DNA from: Burkholderiales bacterium | GTDB lineage: Bacteria; Pseudomonadota; Gammaproteobacteria; Burkholderiales; SG8-41 | Length of the DNA: 64,000 bases | NCBI GenBank assembly: GCA_030684405.1 | Contig: JAUXYA010000021.1 | Span: 1 to 64,000, forward strand | Reading direction: 5' to 3' | Notes under the pieces: generated by a model | What the model was told of the DNA's origin: nothing | Database searches by the model: none | Seen by the model: only the letters and a program-made list of their open reading frames with translations | Part shown: positions 29,077 to 37,656 of the stretch, piece after piece | Layout: every line of letters starts with the position of its first letter | Numbering within the stretch: position 1 is the stretch's first letter | Position numbers and translations under genes: made by a program

Positions 29077-30249
29077 TCAGGCCGCCGCCACTTTACGTTC
29101 GCGCAGGAACAGGATCGCCAACCCGGTGAGCACCAGAAAGGGAATTGCTCCGTAATTCATGATTTCCCAGCCGCGCGCGGAAAAAAGCCATCCGGAGGAG
29201 GCAGAACTGATGGCCATGGTGATGAAAATGGCCATGTCATTGGCGCCCTGCACTTTGGCTTTTTCTGATGGAGCATGGGTTTCAGTGAGCAGTGTGGTGC
29301 CGCCCAGATACATGAAATTCCAGCCGATGCCGATCAGCACCAGGGCTGCCCAGAAATGCAGCACCTCGACGCCCGACAGTGCGATGGCCACGCAGGCCAG
29401 GCTCAGCAGAACACCGGTGAACAAGATGCTGCGTACTCCGAAACGCTTGATCAGCGAGCCGGTGAAAAACGAAGGTGCAAACATGGCGACGACATGCCAC
29501 TGGATCACAAAAGCGGCGTCACTGAAGGGGTGTTCGCAGGACCGCATTGCCAGTGGCGTTGCAGTCATCAGCAGGTTCATCACACCGTAGCCAACCATGC
29601 CCGATAGTACTGCAACGATGAAAGCCGGCTGGCGGGCGATTATCAGCAGAGGCCTGCCCTGATCTTTTTGTTCGGCCCCGGTCAGCCGCGGTATGTCCAT
29701 CATTCTCTGCAGCACCAGTGCAACCATGCAGAAACCGGTCAATGCCAGATAGGTCGCGAGGAACTCGGTACCGAAAAAATCCTTGGTCATCGTACTGGTC
29801 TGCGGACCGAGCACCCCACCGACCAGACCGCCGGCCATGACCAGGGAAATCGCCTTGCTCTTGAAATTGGCGCTGGCAACGTCGGCTGCGGCGAAGCGGT
29901 AGTACTGGCCGGAAGCGTTGTAAATGCCCATCACCAGCGTCCCGGCACACAGCATCCAGAAGCTGTGGCTGTAAATCGCGTACCCGCAGATCAGTGCGCC
30001 GAGGATACCCACCAGTGTTCCCGCGCTGAAGCCGTTGACGCGGCCAATCCGCCGCATCAACTGAGACACCAGCACCGTGGACAACGCCGCGCCCACCACA
30101 TATGCCGTGACCGGCAGTGTCGCCAGCGACTTGTCCTCGGCCAGCGCAAAGCCGGCCAGGCCATTGACCGAAATCAGGATCGTGTTATTGGTGAACAGCA
30201 GCGCCTGCGCCGCACACAGCAGCGCGACGTTTTTCTTCTCTACATTCAA
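29077..30249 (-). CDS. MFS transporter
   Basis: A 390-residue membrane protein with about 12 predicted helices. The loop LMRRIGRVNGFSAGT after helix 2 and a second-half loop LIKRFGVRSILFTG are the usual MFS A-motifs. Repeated WxFMYLGGTTLLTE and TEAHAPSEKAKVQG-like regions resemble the YhjX/bacterial uncharacterised MFS group. It is convergent with nothing nearby and may be co-transcribed with the GST gene 36 nt upstream. Substrate unknown. Confidence 0.85.
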   Translation of the reverse strand: MNVEKKNVALLCAAQALLFTNNTILISVNGLAGFALAEDKSLATLPVTAYVVGAALSTVLVSQLMRRIGRVNGFSAGTLVGILGALICGYAIYSHSFWMLCAGTLVMGIYNASGQYYRFAAADVASANFKSKAISLVMAGGLVGGVLGPQTSTMTKDFFGTEFLATYLALTGFCMVALVLQRMMDIPRLTGAEQKDQGRPLLIIARQPAFIVAVLSGMVGYGVMNLLMTATPLAMRSCEHPFSDAAFVIQWHVVAMFAPSFFTGSLIKRFGVRSILFTGVLLSLACVAIALSGVEVLHFWAALVLIGIGWNFMYLGGTTLLTETHAPSEKAKVQGANDMAIFITMAISSASSGWLFSARGWEIMNYGAIPFLVLTGLAILFLRERKVAAA

Positions 30250-30285
30250 TTCGGCTGTGCTCGCGTGCGGATGCGGGGGCCCTGA

Positions 30286-30981
30286 TCAGCGTTTCTGAAA
30301 CTGCGTCTTGCCGAACATGACCTCACGCGCCTTGTCGTCGACCGGGTTGCTGTTCGATTCGCCGGCCAGCACCTGCAGGGCCCGCTGTACTGCGGGACGG
30401 GCATTGATGGCATCAAACCAGCGTTTTGCATGCGGGTATTCGTTCATGTCAATGCCACGACTTTCGGCGCCGCGCATCCATGGAAAAATCGCTATGTCGG
30501 CAATGGTGTATTCGTCGCAGGCCACGAACTTCGACCGCGCCAGTTGCTTGTCCAGCACATGGGTCAGGCGGTTGGCTTCACTGGTGTAACGCTCGATAGC
30601 GTATTCGATCTTGTCCTTGGCGTAGCGGCGGAAGTGATTGGCCTGGCCGAACATCGGGCCGACGCCGCCCATCTGCCACATCAGCCATTGCATGCAGCTC
30701 CAGCGCTGGCCGATGTCATCCGGCAGAAATTTTCCTGATTTCGACGCCAGATAAAGCAGGATCGCGCCTGACTCCATCAGGGACAAGGGTTTACCGCCGG
30801 GACCCTCGGGATCGACCATCGCAGGAATGCGGTTGTTCGGACTGATTTTCAGGAATTCAGGCTTGAACTGTTCGCCGGTACGGATGTTTACGCCATGCAC
30901 CCGGTATGGCAGCCCGGTTTCCTCCAGCATGATGTGGACCTTGTGCCCGTTGGGTGTCGCCCAGCTGTAAAGTTCGATCAT
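30286..30981 (-). CDS. Glutathione S-transferase, YfcG/Ure2-like
   Basis: A 231-residue GST. The N-terminal thioredoxin fold opens MIELYSWATPNGHKVHIMLEE, in which the TPNG element corresponds to the active region of YfcG/YghU-type (Nu-class) enzymes with disulfide-bond reductase activity. NNRIPAMVDP and LMESGAILLYLA form the glutathione-binding sites. The C-terminal helical domain contains DEYTIADIAIFPW. The ATG at 30981 has a GGAGAT site; an upstream in-frame ATG eight codons earlier is less likely. Confidence 0.92.
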   Translation of the reverse strand: MIELYSWATPNGHKVHIMLEETGLPYRVHGVNIRTGEQFKPEFLKISPNNRIPAMVDPEGPGGKPLSLMESGAILLYLASKSGKFLPDDIGQRWSCMQWLMWQMGGVGPMFGQANHFRRYAKDKIEYAIERYTSEANRLTHVLDKQLARSKFVACDEYTIADIAIFPWMRGAESRGIDMNEYPHAKRWFDAINARPAVQRALQVLAGESNSNPVDDKAREVMFGKTQFQKR

Positions 30982-31086
30982 GGCATCTCCATGTGTTGAT
31001 GGCATCTGCGAAGCGCGGAGTATAGCCCAGGCGGGAATGCCCTTCCGCCCGGGAATTTCCTGTTAACTGCACGAGATTCAGCATCA

Positions 31087-32319
31087 ATGGCCATCCGCAA
31101 TTTCCTGCTCCCGCCGGGCACGCTGCCCGATGCCCGCGTGCTGCTCGGAGCGCGGGCGCTGCGCGCCTTCGGCGACGGCTTTGTCAGCCTGCTGCTGCCG
31201 TATTATTTAACGCTACTCGGATATGGCGCCTGGGAGATCGGCCTGCTGGTCACCGCGACGCTTACGGGTTCCGGTCTGATGACACTCGGCGTGGGTCTCA
31301 TCGCTCACCGCCACTCCGCACGTCATCTGCTGTTGCTCGCGAGCGTGTTGATGGCCGCGACCGGGCTCGCGGTACCCGCTTTCACTGATTTCTGGCCATT
31401 GTTCGTGATTGCGGTCGTCGGGACGCTGAACCCCGCTGCCAATGACGTGACCCTGTTCTCGCCGCTGGAACAGACACTGCTGACCCGTGCGGCCCCGGCA
31501 ACGTCCCGCACCGCACTGTTCGGGCGCTACAGCCTGATCGGTGCACTGGTTGCTGCCATCGGCGCACAGGCTGCCGGCATTCCGGATTTTTACGCGCCGA
31601 ACGGGGGCGCCGGCCTGTTGCCGGCCTTGCAAGCCATGTTCCTGCTGTATGCATTGCTGGGTGCGGCCAGTTTTATGCTCTATCTGAGACTGTCTCCGGC
31701 GCTGGAATCAGGGCGGCACGAGCAGCCGGTCCCTCTGGGCAAATCCCGCCGTATCGTATATACCCTCGCAGGCTTGTTCAGCATAGACGCATTCGCCGGT
31801 GGTTTCGCCGTGCAATCGCTGCTTGCCCTCTGGTTGTTCCAGAAGTTTGACCTGTCGGTCACCGCGGCGGGAACCATCTTTTTCTGGACTGGACTGCTGA
31901 CCGCCTTCTCGCACCTGGCCGCAGCAAAGGTGGCAGCACGCTTCGGACTGATCAACACGATGGTCTACACCCATCTTCCGGCGAATCTCTTCCTGATCCT
32001 GGTGCCCTTCATGCCCACGCTGGAACTGGCCCTGCTGTTCCTGTTCCTGCGCAGCGCGCTGTCGTCGATGGACGTTCCGGCGCGCAGTTCCTATGTCATG
32101 GCCGTGGTTTCTCCCGGCGAGCGGCCCGCTGCGGCCAGTGTGACCGCGGTGCCGCGCAGTCTGGCGAGCGCGCTGAGTCCATCACTAGCCGGCGCACTTC
32201 TGGCCATGAGTACTTTCGGCTGGCCTCTGGTCATATGCGGTGCGTTAAAGATCGTCTACGATCTGGCTCTGCTGAAAATGTTCAGCGCGGTAAAGCCGCC
32301 GGAAGAGTCAGGACGATAA
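31087..32319 (+). CDS. MFS transporter
   Basis: A 410-residue membrane protein with about 12 helices. Loop motifs are GLIAHRHSARHLLLL and AKVAARFGLINTMVY. The charged pair around RALRAFGDGFVSLLLPYYL and the RSALSSMDVPARSSYVM segment in the second half resemble uncharacterised MFS proteins of soil bacteria. The gene is divergent from the GST across 105 nt. No neighbour indicates the substrate. Confidence 0.85.
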   Translation: MAIRNFLLPPGTLPDARVLLGARALRAFGDGFVSLLLPYYLTLLGYGAWEIGLLVTATLTGSGLMTLGVGLIAHRHSARHLLLLASVLMAATGLAVPAFTDFWPLFVIAVVGTLNPAANDVTLFSPLEQTLLTRAAPATSRTALFGRYSLIGALVAAIGAQAAGIPDFYAPNGGAGLLPALQAMFLLYALLGAASFMLYLRLSPALESGRHEQPVPLGKSRRIVYTLAGLFSIDAFAGGFAVQSLLALWLFQKFDLSVTAAGTIFFWTGLLTAFSHLAAAKVAARFGLINTMVYTHLPANLFLILVPFMPTLELALLFLFLRSALSSMDVPARSSYVMAVVSPGERPAAASVTAVPRSLASALSPSLAGALLAMSTFGWPLVICGALKIVYDLALLKMFSAVKPPEESGR

Positions 32320-32360
32320 AGCCCGGTGGCAAAAGGCAATGTTGCTCGCAGGGACGCGTT

Positions 32361-32825
32361 TCATTCCATGACCTGCTCTTCCGGTGACGGTCCCCAGCGC
32401 AGCCAGACCCGCAAGCGGCGGAATCCATCGCCATCGATACTGTCACCCGTCACCACCACATGCACCGGCCAGCGCTGCCGATCGAGGCGGATGTTCAGCA
32501 CCGTGAACAAGGTTCCTGCAGTGCTGCTGGCGAGGATACGTCCGGATTCCCAACTGCCGTCGCGGCGTCCGATCTCCAGATGTTCCCGGTTACGGAACTG
32601 CAGGCGGATGATCGCCCTCGGACCGCATCGTAGGGCCTGTCGCCAAACACCATACACAGCGCTCACCAGCACGCCAGCTATCAGGACAGTCAGTACCCAG
32701 CGCGGCAGCGGCATGAACAGCAGCAGCCCGACTATTCCCGCATGGACCAGTAATAGAACGAAGGCCAGCCAGTGGGCCGGCCGCAGAATGACTGGCGGAA
32801 AGTGGAACTTTTCCATGCCGATCAT
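32361..32825 (-). CDS. YgfX (CptA) family membrane protein
   Basis: About 154 residues with two closely spaced N-terminal membrane helices (HWLAFVLLLVHAGIVGLLLFM and RWVLTVLIAGVLVSAVYGVW) followed by a basic, soluble C-terminal domain (GSWESGRILASS, RLRVWLRWG). This is the layout of YgfX/CptA proteins. In enterobacteria YgfX is encoded with SdhE and called a toxin that affects the cytoskeleton; that role is debated. No sdhE is seen here. The divergent neighbour is ygfZ, a linkage also seen elsewhere. The start is uncertain, with ATGs at 32825 and 32816. Confidence 0.72.
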   Translation of the reverse strand: MIGMEKFHFPPVILRPAHWLAFVLLLVHAGIVGLLLFMPLPRWVLTVLIAGVLVSAVYGVWRQALRCGPRAIIRLQFRNREHLEIGRRDGSWESGRILASSTAGTLFTVLNIRLDRQRWPVHVVVTGDSIDGDGFRRLRVWLRWGPSPEEQVME

Positions 32826-32866
32826 TGCAACGGATTCAGCGGAAGATTGCAAAGCCCTTTTATTTT

Positions 32867-32886
32867 TTATAACTTATTGTTTTTAT
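32867..32886 (-). repeat. A+T-rich motif copy 5 (exact 20-nt repeat)
   Basis: Identical to 26761-26780 on the plus strand. It lies between the divergent ygfX-like and ygfZ genes, embedded in a T-rich stretch up to 32901. Confidence 0.55.
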
Positions 32887-32964
32887 TATATTTTTTTTAA
32901 ATTCAAGGCAAAAACGGTATCATGCGTCTCTTTCCATGAACTTCAATAAAACGATGACTCTGCC

Positions 32965-33846
32965 GTGACAACCGTAACCCTGCCCCAATACGTCTTGCTG
33001 CGTTTTAGCGGTGCCGATGCGCAATCCTTCCTGCAAGGCCAGCTTACTTGCGATGTGCAGGCTCTGAAAATGGGCTATAGCTGCTACGGCGGCTACTGCA
33101 CGCCCAAGGGCCGCCTGCTCGCGACCTTCCTGCTGTGGGTCGATGACGCCGGATACACGATGCTGCTGCCTGCATCACTGGCCGAAACCATCCGCAAAAG
33201 GCTGTCGATGTACATCCTGCGGGCGAAGGTCAAGGCCGACATCCTCGATGAAGTCCTTGTCGGAATCTCCGGCGCAAATTCGGCCGTGGAAATCGCAAAC
33301 CTCGGTGGCACTAAGCCGGGCTCTCTGCATCAGTTCGACACAGCCGCCAATGTCCGCACGATAGCGCTGCCGCAGGATCGCTACCTGATGGCTCTTCCTC
33401 GCTCAGGCGCAGACGGAATCAAGGCAGCCGCTCCCGGCACCTGGGAACGCCTGGATATCGCCGCCGGCATACCATTCATCATGCCGGCAACGCAGGAGCA
33501 ATTCGTACCGCAGATGGTCAACCTCGACCTGATCGGCGCGCTGAGTTACAGCAAGGGTTGTTATCCGGGCCAGGAAATCGTCGCCAGGACCCACTACCTT
33601 GGCAAACTCAAGCAGAGGATGTTTCGCGCCAGACTGGCTGCCCCCGCCGCCGCAGGCGACAAGCTGTATTGCGCGGAACTCGGCGACCAGGCGGCGGGAA
33701 TGGTCGTCACTGCCGCACTGGCCGACACTGAACACGAGGTACTCGCAGTATTGCAGACCGCATACGCCAGTTCGTCCCGATACCACCTGGGCAGTCTGCA
33801 GGGTCCACAACTGGATCTGCTGTCCCTGCCCTATGCAGTCACCTGA
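32965..33846 (+). CDS. ygfZ: tRNA-modifying / Fe-S protein YgfZ
   Basis: A 293-residue folate-binding GcvT-like protein. The signature KGCYPGQEIVARTHYLG, with its functional cysteine, lies near residue 197, and the N-terminal FLQGQLTCDVQAL is typical. YgfZ supports some Fe-S enzymes such as the tRNA methylthiolase MiaB. A GTG at 32965 starts the best-aligned protein. The ATG 18 nt before begins only a five-codon open stretch that ends at the overlapping TGA. The DUF4936 gene follows closely. Confidence 0.93.
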   Translation: MTTVTLPQYVLLRFSGADAQSFLQGQLTCDVQALKMGYSCYGGYCTPKGRLLATFLLWVDDAGYTMLLPASLAETIRKRLSMYILRAKVKADILDEVLVGISGANSAVEIANLGGTKPGSLHQFDTAANVRTIALPQDRYLMALPRSGADGIKAAAPGTWERLDIAAGIPFIMPATQEQFVPQMVNLDLIGALSYSKGCYPGQEIVARTHYLGKLKQRMFRARLAAPAAAGDKLYCAELGDQAAGMVVTAALADTEHEVLAVLQTAYASSSRYHLGSLQGPQLDLLSLPYAVT

Positions 33847-33861
33847 AACGGTACAACTTCC

Positions 33862-34143
33862 ATGACCTGGTCCTATTACATCTACTACCGTGTCGAAGCC
33901 TTGCACACTGCTGCCTGCGGCGAAGCCGTCAGGAAGCTGATGGATGCAATGCATGCGCGCACCGGCATTCGCGGCCGTCTGCTGAAGAAGCGCAATGAAC
34001 CCCTGCTGTGGATGGAAATCTACGAGGGCGTGGTCGACGAGGCCAAATTCGAATGGGAACTCGCGGAGTCGGTCGCTGCTGCAGGAATTCCGCCGCTGCT
34101 GCAACAAGGCAGCAGCCGGCATATCGAGTGTTTCGCGGAATAA
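33862..34143 (+). CDS. DUF4936 family protein
   Basis: A 93-residue protein opening WSYYIYYRVEALHT and containing LLKKRNEPLLWMEIYEGVVD. Its size, its Tyr-rich first strand and its position directly after ygfZ match DUF4936, a small ferredoxin-like-fold family found mainly in betaproteobacteria. No function is established. It is 15 nt after ygfZ and 3 nt before the NRDE gene, so the three are likely one transcript. Confidence 0.83.
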   Translation: MTWSYYIYYRVEALHTAACGEAVRKLMDAMHARTGIRGRLLKKRNEPLLWMEIYEGVVDEAKFEWELAESVAAAGIPPLLQQGSSRHIECFAE

Positions 34144-34146
34144 GGC

Positions 34147-34935
34147 ATGTGCCTGATCCTCTTCAGCTTCCGGACCCATCGCCATTTCCCGCTGGTGGTT
34201 GCTGCGAACCGTGATGAACATTTCAGCCGTCCGGCCACCGCAGCTGCTTTCTGGGACGACCATCCTGCGGTATACGCTGGACGCGACCTGGAACAGGGTG
34301 GTACCTGGATGGGTATCAACACCAAGGGCCGCTTTGCCGCAATCACCAATTACCGGCAGGGACGCTCCGGTTCTGTGGCCCCGCGCTCGCGCGGCGCTTT
34401 GGTCAGGGATTTCTTGACCGGTGACATGCCTGCATCCGCTTACATGGGGGGCATCGACGGCGGCCAATACAACCCGTACAGCTTGATCGCCGGAGACCTT
34501 GAGGTCTTGTATTTTCAATCCAATCGCGGCAGCGGCGTTCTGCCCGTTACACCTGGTGTCCACGGCCTGAGCAACCATCTGCTGGACACCCCTTGGCCCA
34601 AAGTGACCGCAGGTATGGCCGCCTTGAACACGACACGGAACAGTGATGATCCGGATGCAATCGGCAGCACTCTGTTCGCGTTGCTCTCTGAACAGACTCC
34701 AGCGCAGGACATGCAGTTGCCGGATACAGGCATCGAGCGCCAGCGCGAGCGTGAACTGTCGCCCCCCTTCATCCTTGGCGATCACTATGGCACCAGAACA
34801 TCCACGCTGTTGCTGGTGCATGCCTCGGGCGACGTTTTCGTCCACGAAAAACGCTATGGCCCAAGAGGACTTACCGAGGGCGAAGATGCACGCGCCTTCC
34901 GGCTCGAGCGCACTGACCGAAGCGTCACCAGTTAA
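34147..34935 (+). CDS. NRDE/TANGO2 family protein
   Basis: A 262-residue protein that begins MCLILFSF and contains the family motif AANRDEHFSRPA near residue 20. GGTWMGINTKGRFAAITNYR follows. The N-terminal Cys2 suggests an Ntn-hydrolase-like fold. Eukaryotic TANGO2 and bacterial relatives have been linked to haem or lipid handling, but no activity is settled. It forms an operon with ygfZ and the DUF4936 gene and converges with the GNAT gene, overlapping by 11 nt. Confidence 0.9.
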   Translation: MCLILFSFRTHRHFPLVVAANRDEHFSRPATAAAFWDDHPAVYAGRDLEQGGTWMGINTKGRFAAITNYRQGRSGSVAPRSRGALVRDFLTGDMPASAYMGGIDGGQYNPYSLIAGDLEVLYFQSNRGSGVLPVTPGVHGLSNHLLDTPWPKVTAGMAALNTTRNSDDPDAIGSTLFALLSEQTPAQDMQLPDTGIERQRERELSPPFILGDHYGTRTSTLLLVHASGDVFVHEKRYGPRGLTEGEDARAFRLERTDRSVTS

Positions 34936-35359
34936 AGGTCATCAGCCGGTGGGGAATGCCGGCCTCGATGAATTCCCCGCCCTGCGCCACAAACCCCTGC
35001 CGCGCATAAAATCCGATCGCGTGGCTCTGCGCGTGCAATTGCAATGACCGCAAGCCCTTCTGCCGCGCCTGGCCGATCAGGAATTCCAAAATTGCACTGC
35101 CCACCCCCTCGCTCCGCCGCTCGCGAATCACCGCCATGCGGCCGACATGGCCATCAGGCAGCAACCGGCCAGTCCCCACCGGCAGGTCATGCGCATCAAG
35201 AGCCAGCACATGCAGCGACACGGCATCGGCTTCGTCCCACTCCATATCTTCCGGAACATGCTGCTCAACGATGAACACTGCGCGCCGCAGTGCCTGCAGC
35301 ACTGCCCGGTCATCGGACCATGAGGCGATACGAACCGTGAATCCCGCTGAATTGCGCAT
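34925..35359 (-). CDS. GNAT-family N-acetyltransferase
   Basis: A 144-residue acetyltransferase of the ElaA/YjcF type. It shows FIVEQHVPEDMEWDEADA, the acetyl-CoA binding loop MAVIRERRSEGVGSAILEFLI (motif A, RRSEGVG), and LQLHAQSHAIGFYARQGF. The ATG at 35359 is preferred because an upstream in-frame start would overlap the divergent aldolase gene by 31 nt. The substrate is unknown. Confidence 0.87.
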   Translation of the reverse strand: MRNSAGFTVRIASWSDDRAVLQALRRAVFIVEQHVPEDMEWDEADAVSLHVLALDAHDLPVGTGRLLPDGHVGRMAVIRERRSEGVGSAILEFLIGQARQKGLRSLQLHAQSHAIGFYARQGFVAQGGEFIEAGIPHRLMTFNW

Positions 35360-35368
35360 GGCACTGAT

Positions 35369-35374
35369 TATAAT
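35369..35374 (+). promoter_or_regulatory. Candidate -10 box for the aldolase gene
   Basis: A perfect TATAAT lies in the 23-nt gap between divergent gnat and aldolase starts, 8 nt before the aldolase ATG. No good -35 is seen and no ribosome-binding site precedes the ATG, so a leaderless or near-leaderless transcript is possible. It may be chance. Confidence 0.3.
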
Positions 35375-35382
35375 GAGCCCAC

Positions 35383-36564
35383 ATGAAACCGCTCTGGGAT
35401 GAAACCGCTGCACAGTGCTGCGATTCCGCGCTTGCCCTGCGCGCCTACACGTCGCGCCTGATCGGCAGCGATCCGGCGCTGGTACTGCATGGCGGTGGCA
35501 ATACCTCGCTCAAGCTGGATGGCACGCTGTACGTTAAAGGCACGGGATCCAATCTCGCGGATGTACGTGAGGAAGATTTCACCGCGATGGACCTGGTTGC
35601 GCTGCATGCTCTGCTGGCGGACGGCAGTCTGGCCGATACCGAGCTGATGCGCCGCATCGATACCTGCAAGCGGGTACCCGCCGCTCCAAAGCCCTCGATC
35701 GAAACCCTGCTTCATGCCGCACTCCCCTACTCTTTTGTCGAGCATGCCCATGCCGACGCTGTCCTCGCCGTCGCCAACGTGGCCAGAGGCGTGGAGGCCT
35801 GCGCCGCCGCCTTTGGCGATTGTGCGCCGGTGGCGCCTTATCGCCATTCCGGTGCCGCGCTTGCGCGCGCCTGCAAAGCGGTCTTCGAGCGTGATGCCAC
35901 CACCAACACCATCGGCCTGATCCTCGCGTTTCATGGTGTAGTCGCTTTCGGCACTACGGCGCGAAACTCCTATGACAATCTGCAGCGACTGGTCGGCATG
36001 GCCGAGCGTTATCTGCAGGGACATGCCGCTGCGGGAACCGCCGAATCAACACACGCGCCGCAAAATCCCGATCTCGCCGCGGCAGAACGGCTGCGGTCTG
36101 CGGCGTCGGCCGTTGCCGGTTATCCGCTCGCGATGACAGTAACCTGCACACCCGAAACCCTGGCCTTTGCACAACGGCCCGACCTTGCCGTGGTATCCCA
36201 GCAGGGCCCGCCGACGCCACAGCACGCCATTTTCACCAAGCGGGTGCCGCTGATCGACGGCGATGTAGCCGCCTATGCCACCCGTTACCGCGATTACCTT
36301 GAGCGCACGCTGGGCGTGGCTGCCAGAGGACGCATCGACGCAGCGCCGCGAATCGCACTGGATCCCCGTTTCGGGCTTTGCGGTTTCGGAGTCAATGCGC
36401 ATTACGCAGCCATTGCCGCCGAAATTTACCTGCACGACATTGACATCATCACCCGCGCTTCCACCCACGGCGACTATCGCTCTGCCGGGGAGCATGACAT
36501 TGCACGTGCCGAACTCGAGTACGGCGGCTTTGAACTGCGGTTGCGTGAGCTGATGACTCACTGA
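35383..36564 (+). CDS. Class II aldolase/adducin family protein
   Basis: A 393-residue zinc aldolase. Substrate and metal motifs are LHGGGNTSLKL near residue 36, the HxH ligand set in VEHAHADAVLAV near residue 120, and LAFHGVVAFG near residue 182. It is longer than MtnB or FucA (about 210 residues) and matches the aldolase half of RhaD/alcohol-dehydrogenase fusion proteins, including the DPRFGLCGFG region, but the dehydrogenase half is absent. It lies 24 nt before mtnA, so its substrate may be 5-(methylthio)ribulose-1-phosphate or the 5-deoxyribulose analogue. That is inference. Confidence 0.85.
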   Translation: MKPLWDETAAQCCDSALALRAYTSRLIGSDPALVLHGGGNTSLKLDGTLYVKGTGSNLADVREEDFTAMDLVALHALLADGSLADTELMRRIDTCKRVPAAPKPSIETLLHAALPYSFVEHAHADAVLAVANVARGVEACAAAFGDCAPVAPYRHSGAALARACKAVFERDATTNTIGLILAFHGVVAFGTTARNSYDNLQRLVGMAERYLQGHAAAGTAESTHAPQNPDLAAAERLRSAASAVAGYPLAMTVTCTPETLAFAQRPDLAVVSQQGPPTPQHAIFTKRVPLIDGDVAAYATRYRDYLERTLGVAARGRIDAAPRIALDPRFGLCGFGVNAHYAAIAAEIYLHDIDIITRASTHGDYRSAGEHDIARAELEYGGFELRLRELMTH

Positions 36565-36588
36565 CATCATTCACACAAGGCCGACAGG

Positions 36589-37635
36589 ATGCTCACATTC
36601 CATACCCTGCGCTGGATCGATGAATCCCTTGAATTACTCGACCAGAGACTGCTGCCTGTGCACTGCGAATATTCACGTTTTCACAGCGCGGAAGCAGTAG
36701 CCGGCGCCATCCGTGAACTTATTGTCAGGGGAGCACCGGCGATCGGTTGCGCTGCAGCCTATGGTATTGCCGTGGAGGCACGGCGGCTGCGCGAACAGTC
36801 TGCAGCGCAGTTCGCTGCCGGCCTGCAGCAGGCATTTGACCTGCTGGGCGCGAGCCGCCCCACCGCCGTCAACCTGCGCTGGGCCCTGGATAGGATGCGC
36901 TCGCAGCTTGCCGGCAGCGCTGCCACGGACAACAGCGCCTGTGCCGATGCCCTGCTGGCCGCGGCACACGACATCGCAGACGAGGACGTGCGCATCAACC
37001 GTACGATGGGCACGCATGGCGCAGCGCTGCTGCCCGACGTTTGCTGTGTAATGACCCATTGCAACGCCGGCGCGCTGGCCACCGCCGGGCACGGCACTGC
37101 TCTGGGCATCATCCGTTCAGCCGCCAGCGCGGGCAAAAAAGTCGAGGTCATCGCCAATGAGACCCGGCCTTTTTTGCAGGGTGCGAGGCTCACGGCATGG
37201 GAACTGCAGCAGGACGGCATTCCCGTGACCTTGATCGCAGACAGTGCTGCGGGATACCTGATGGGACGACGCAACATTGATGCGGTCATTGTCGGTGCAG
37301 ACAGGGTCGCGGCCAACGGCGACGTCGCCAACAAGATCGGCACCTACATGATGGCCGTGCTGGCGCGGCGCCACGGTATTCCGTTCTACGTGGCCTGCCC
37401 CTTGTCAACGATCGACATAGACACGCCCGATGGCAGCGCAATACCGATCGAGGAAAGGGATGCCGGGGAGGTCGCTGGTTATGGCAGCCTGCGTTGGGCG
37501 CCCGCAGGCATACGCATCGCCAACCCGGTATTCGACGTGACGCCTGCGGAACTGGTCACTGCGCTGGTTACCGAGCGGGGAGTACTGAATTCCCCTTCGC
37601 CGTCCGGTATTCACGAATTGCTCTACAGCCGGTGA
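36589..37635 (+). CDS. mtnA: S-methyl-5-thioribose-1-phosphate isomerase
   Basis: A 348-residue aldose-ketose isomerase of the eIF2B-like family. RGAPAIGCAAAYGIA near residue 48, the catalytic Cys in MTHCNAGALATAGHGTALG near residue 150, and the catalytic Asp in IVGADRVAANGDVANKIGTY near residue 240 are all present. It converts methylthioribose-1-P to methylthioribulose-1-P, and related enzymes act on 5-deoxyribose-1-P. No other universal methionine salvage gene (mtnC, mtnD, mtnK) is present in the window. It forms a pair with the upstream aldolase. Confidence 0.93.
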   Translation: MLTFHTLRWIDESLELLDQRLLPVHCEYSRFHSAEAVAGAIRELIVRGAPAIGCAAAYGIAVEARRLREQSAAQFAAGLQQAFDLLGASRPTAVNLRWALDRMRSQLAGSAATDNSACADALLAAAHDIADEDVRINRTMGTHGAALLPDVCCVMTHCNAGALATAGHGTALGIIRSAASAGKKVEVIANETRPFLQGARLTAWELQQDGIPVTLIADSAAGYLMGRRNIDAVIVGADRVAANGDVANKIGTYMMAVLARRHGIPFYVACPLSTIDIDTPDGSAIPIEERDAGEVAGYGSLRWAPAGIRIANPVFDVTPAELVTALVTERGVLNSPSPSGIHELLYSR

Positions 37636-37656
37636 ACTCACGCACCGGCGCGAGCC

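Noticed and set aside
27756-29129. 457-codon plus-strand open frame opposite pckG
   Set aside because: Shadow frame; pckG motifs are complete on the minus strand.
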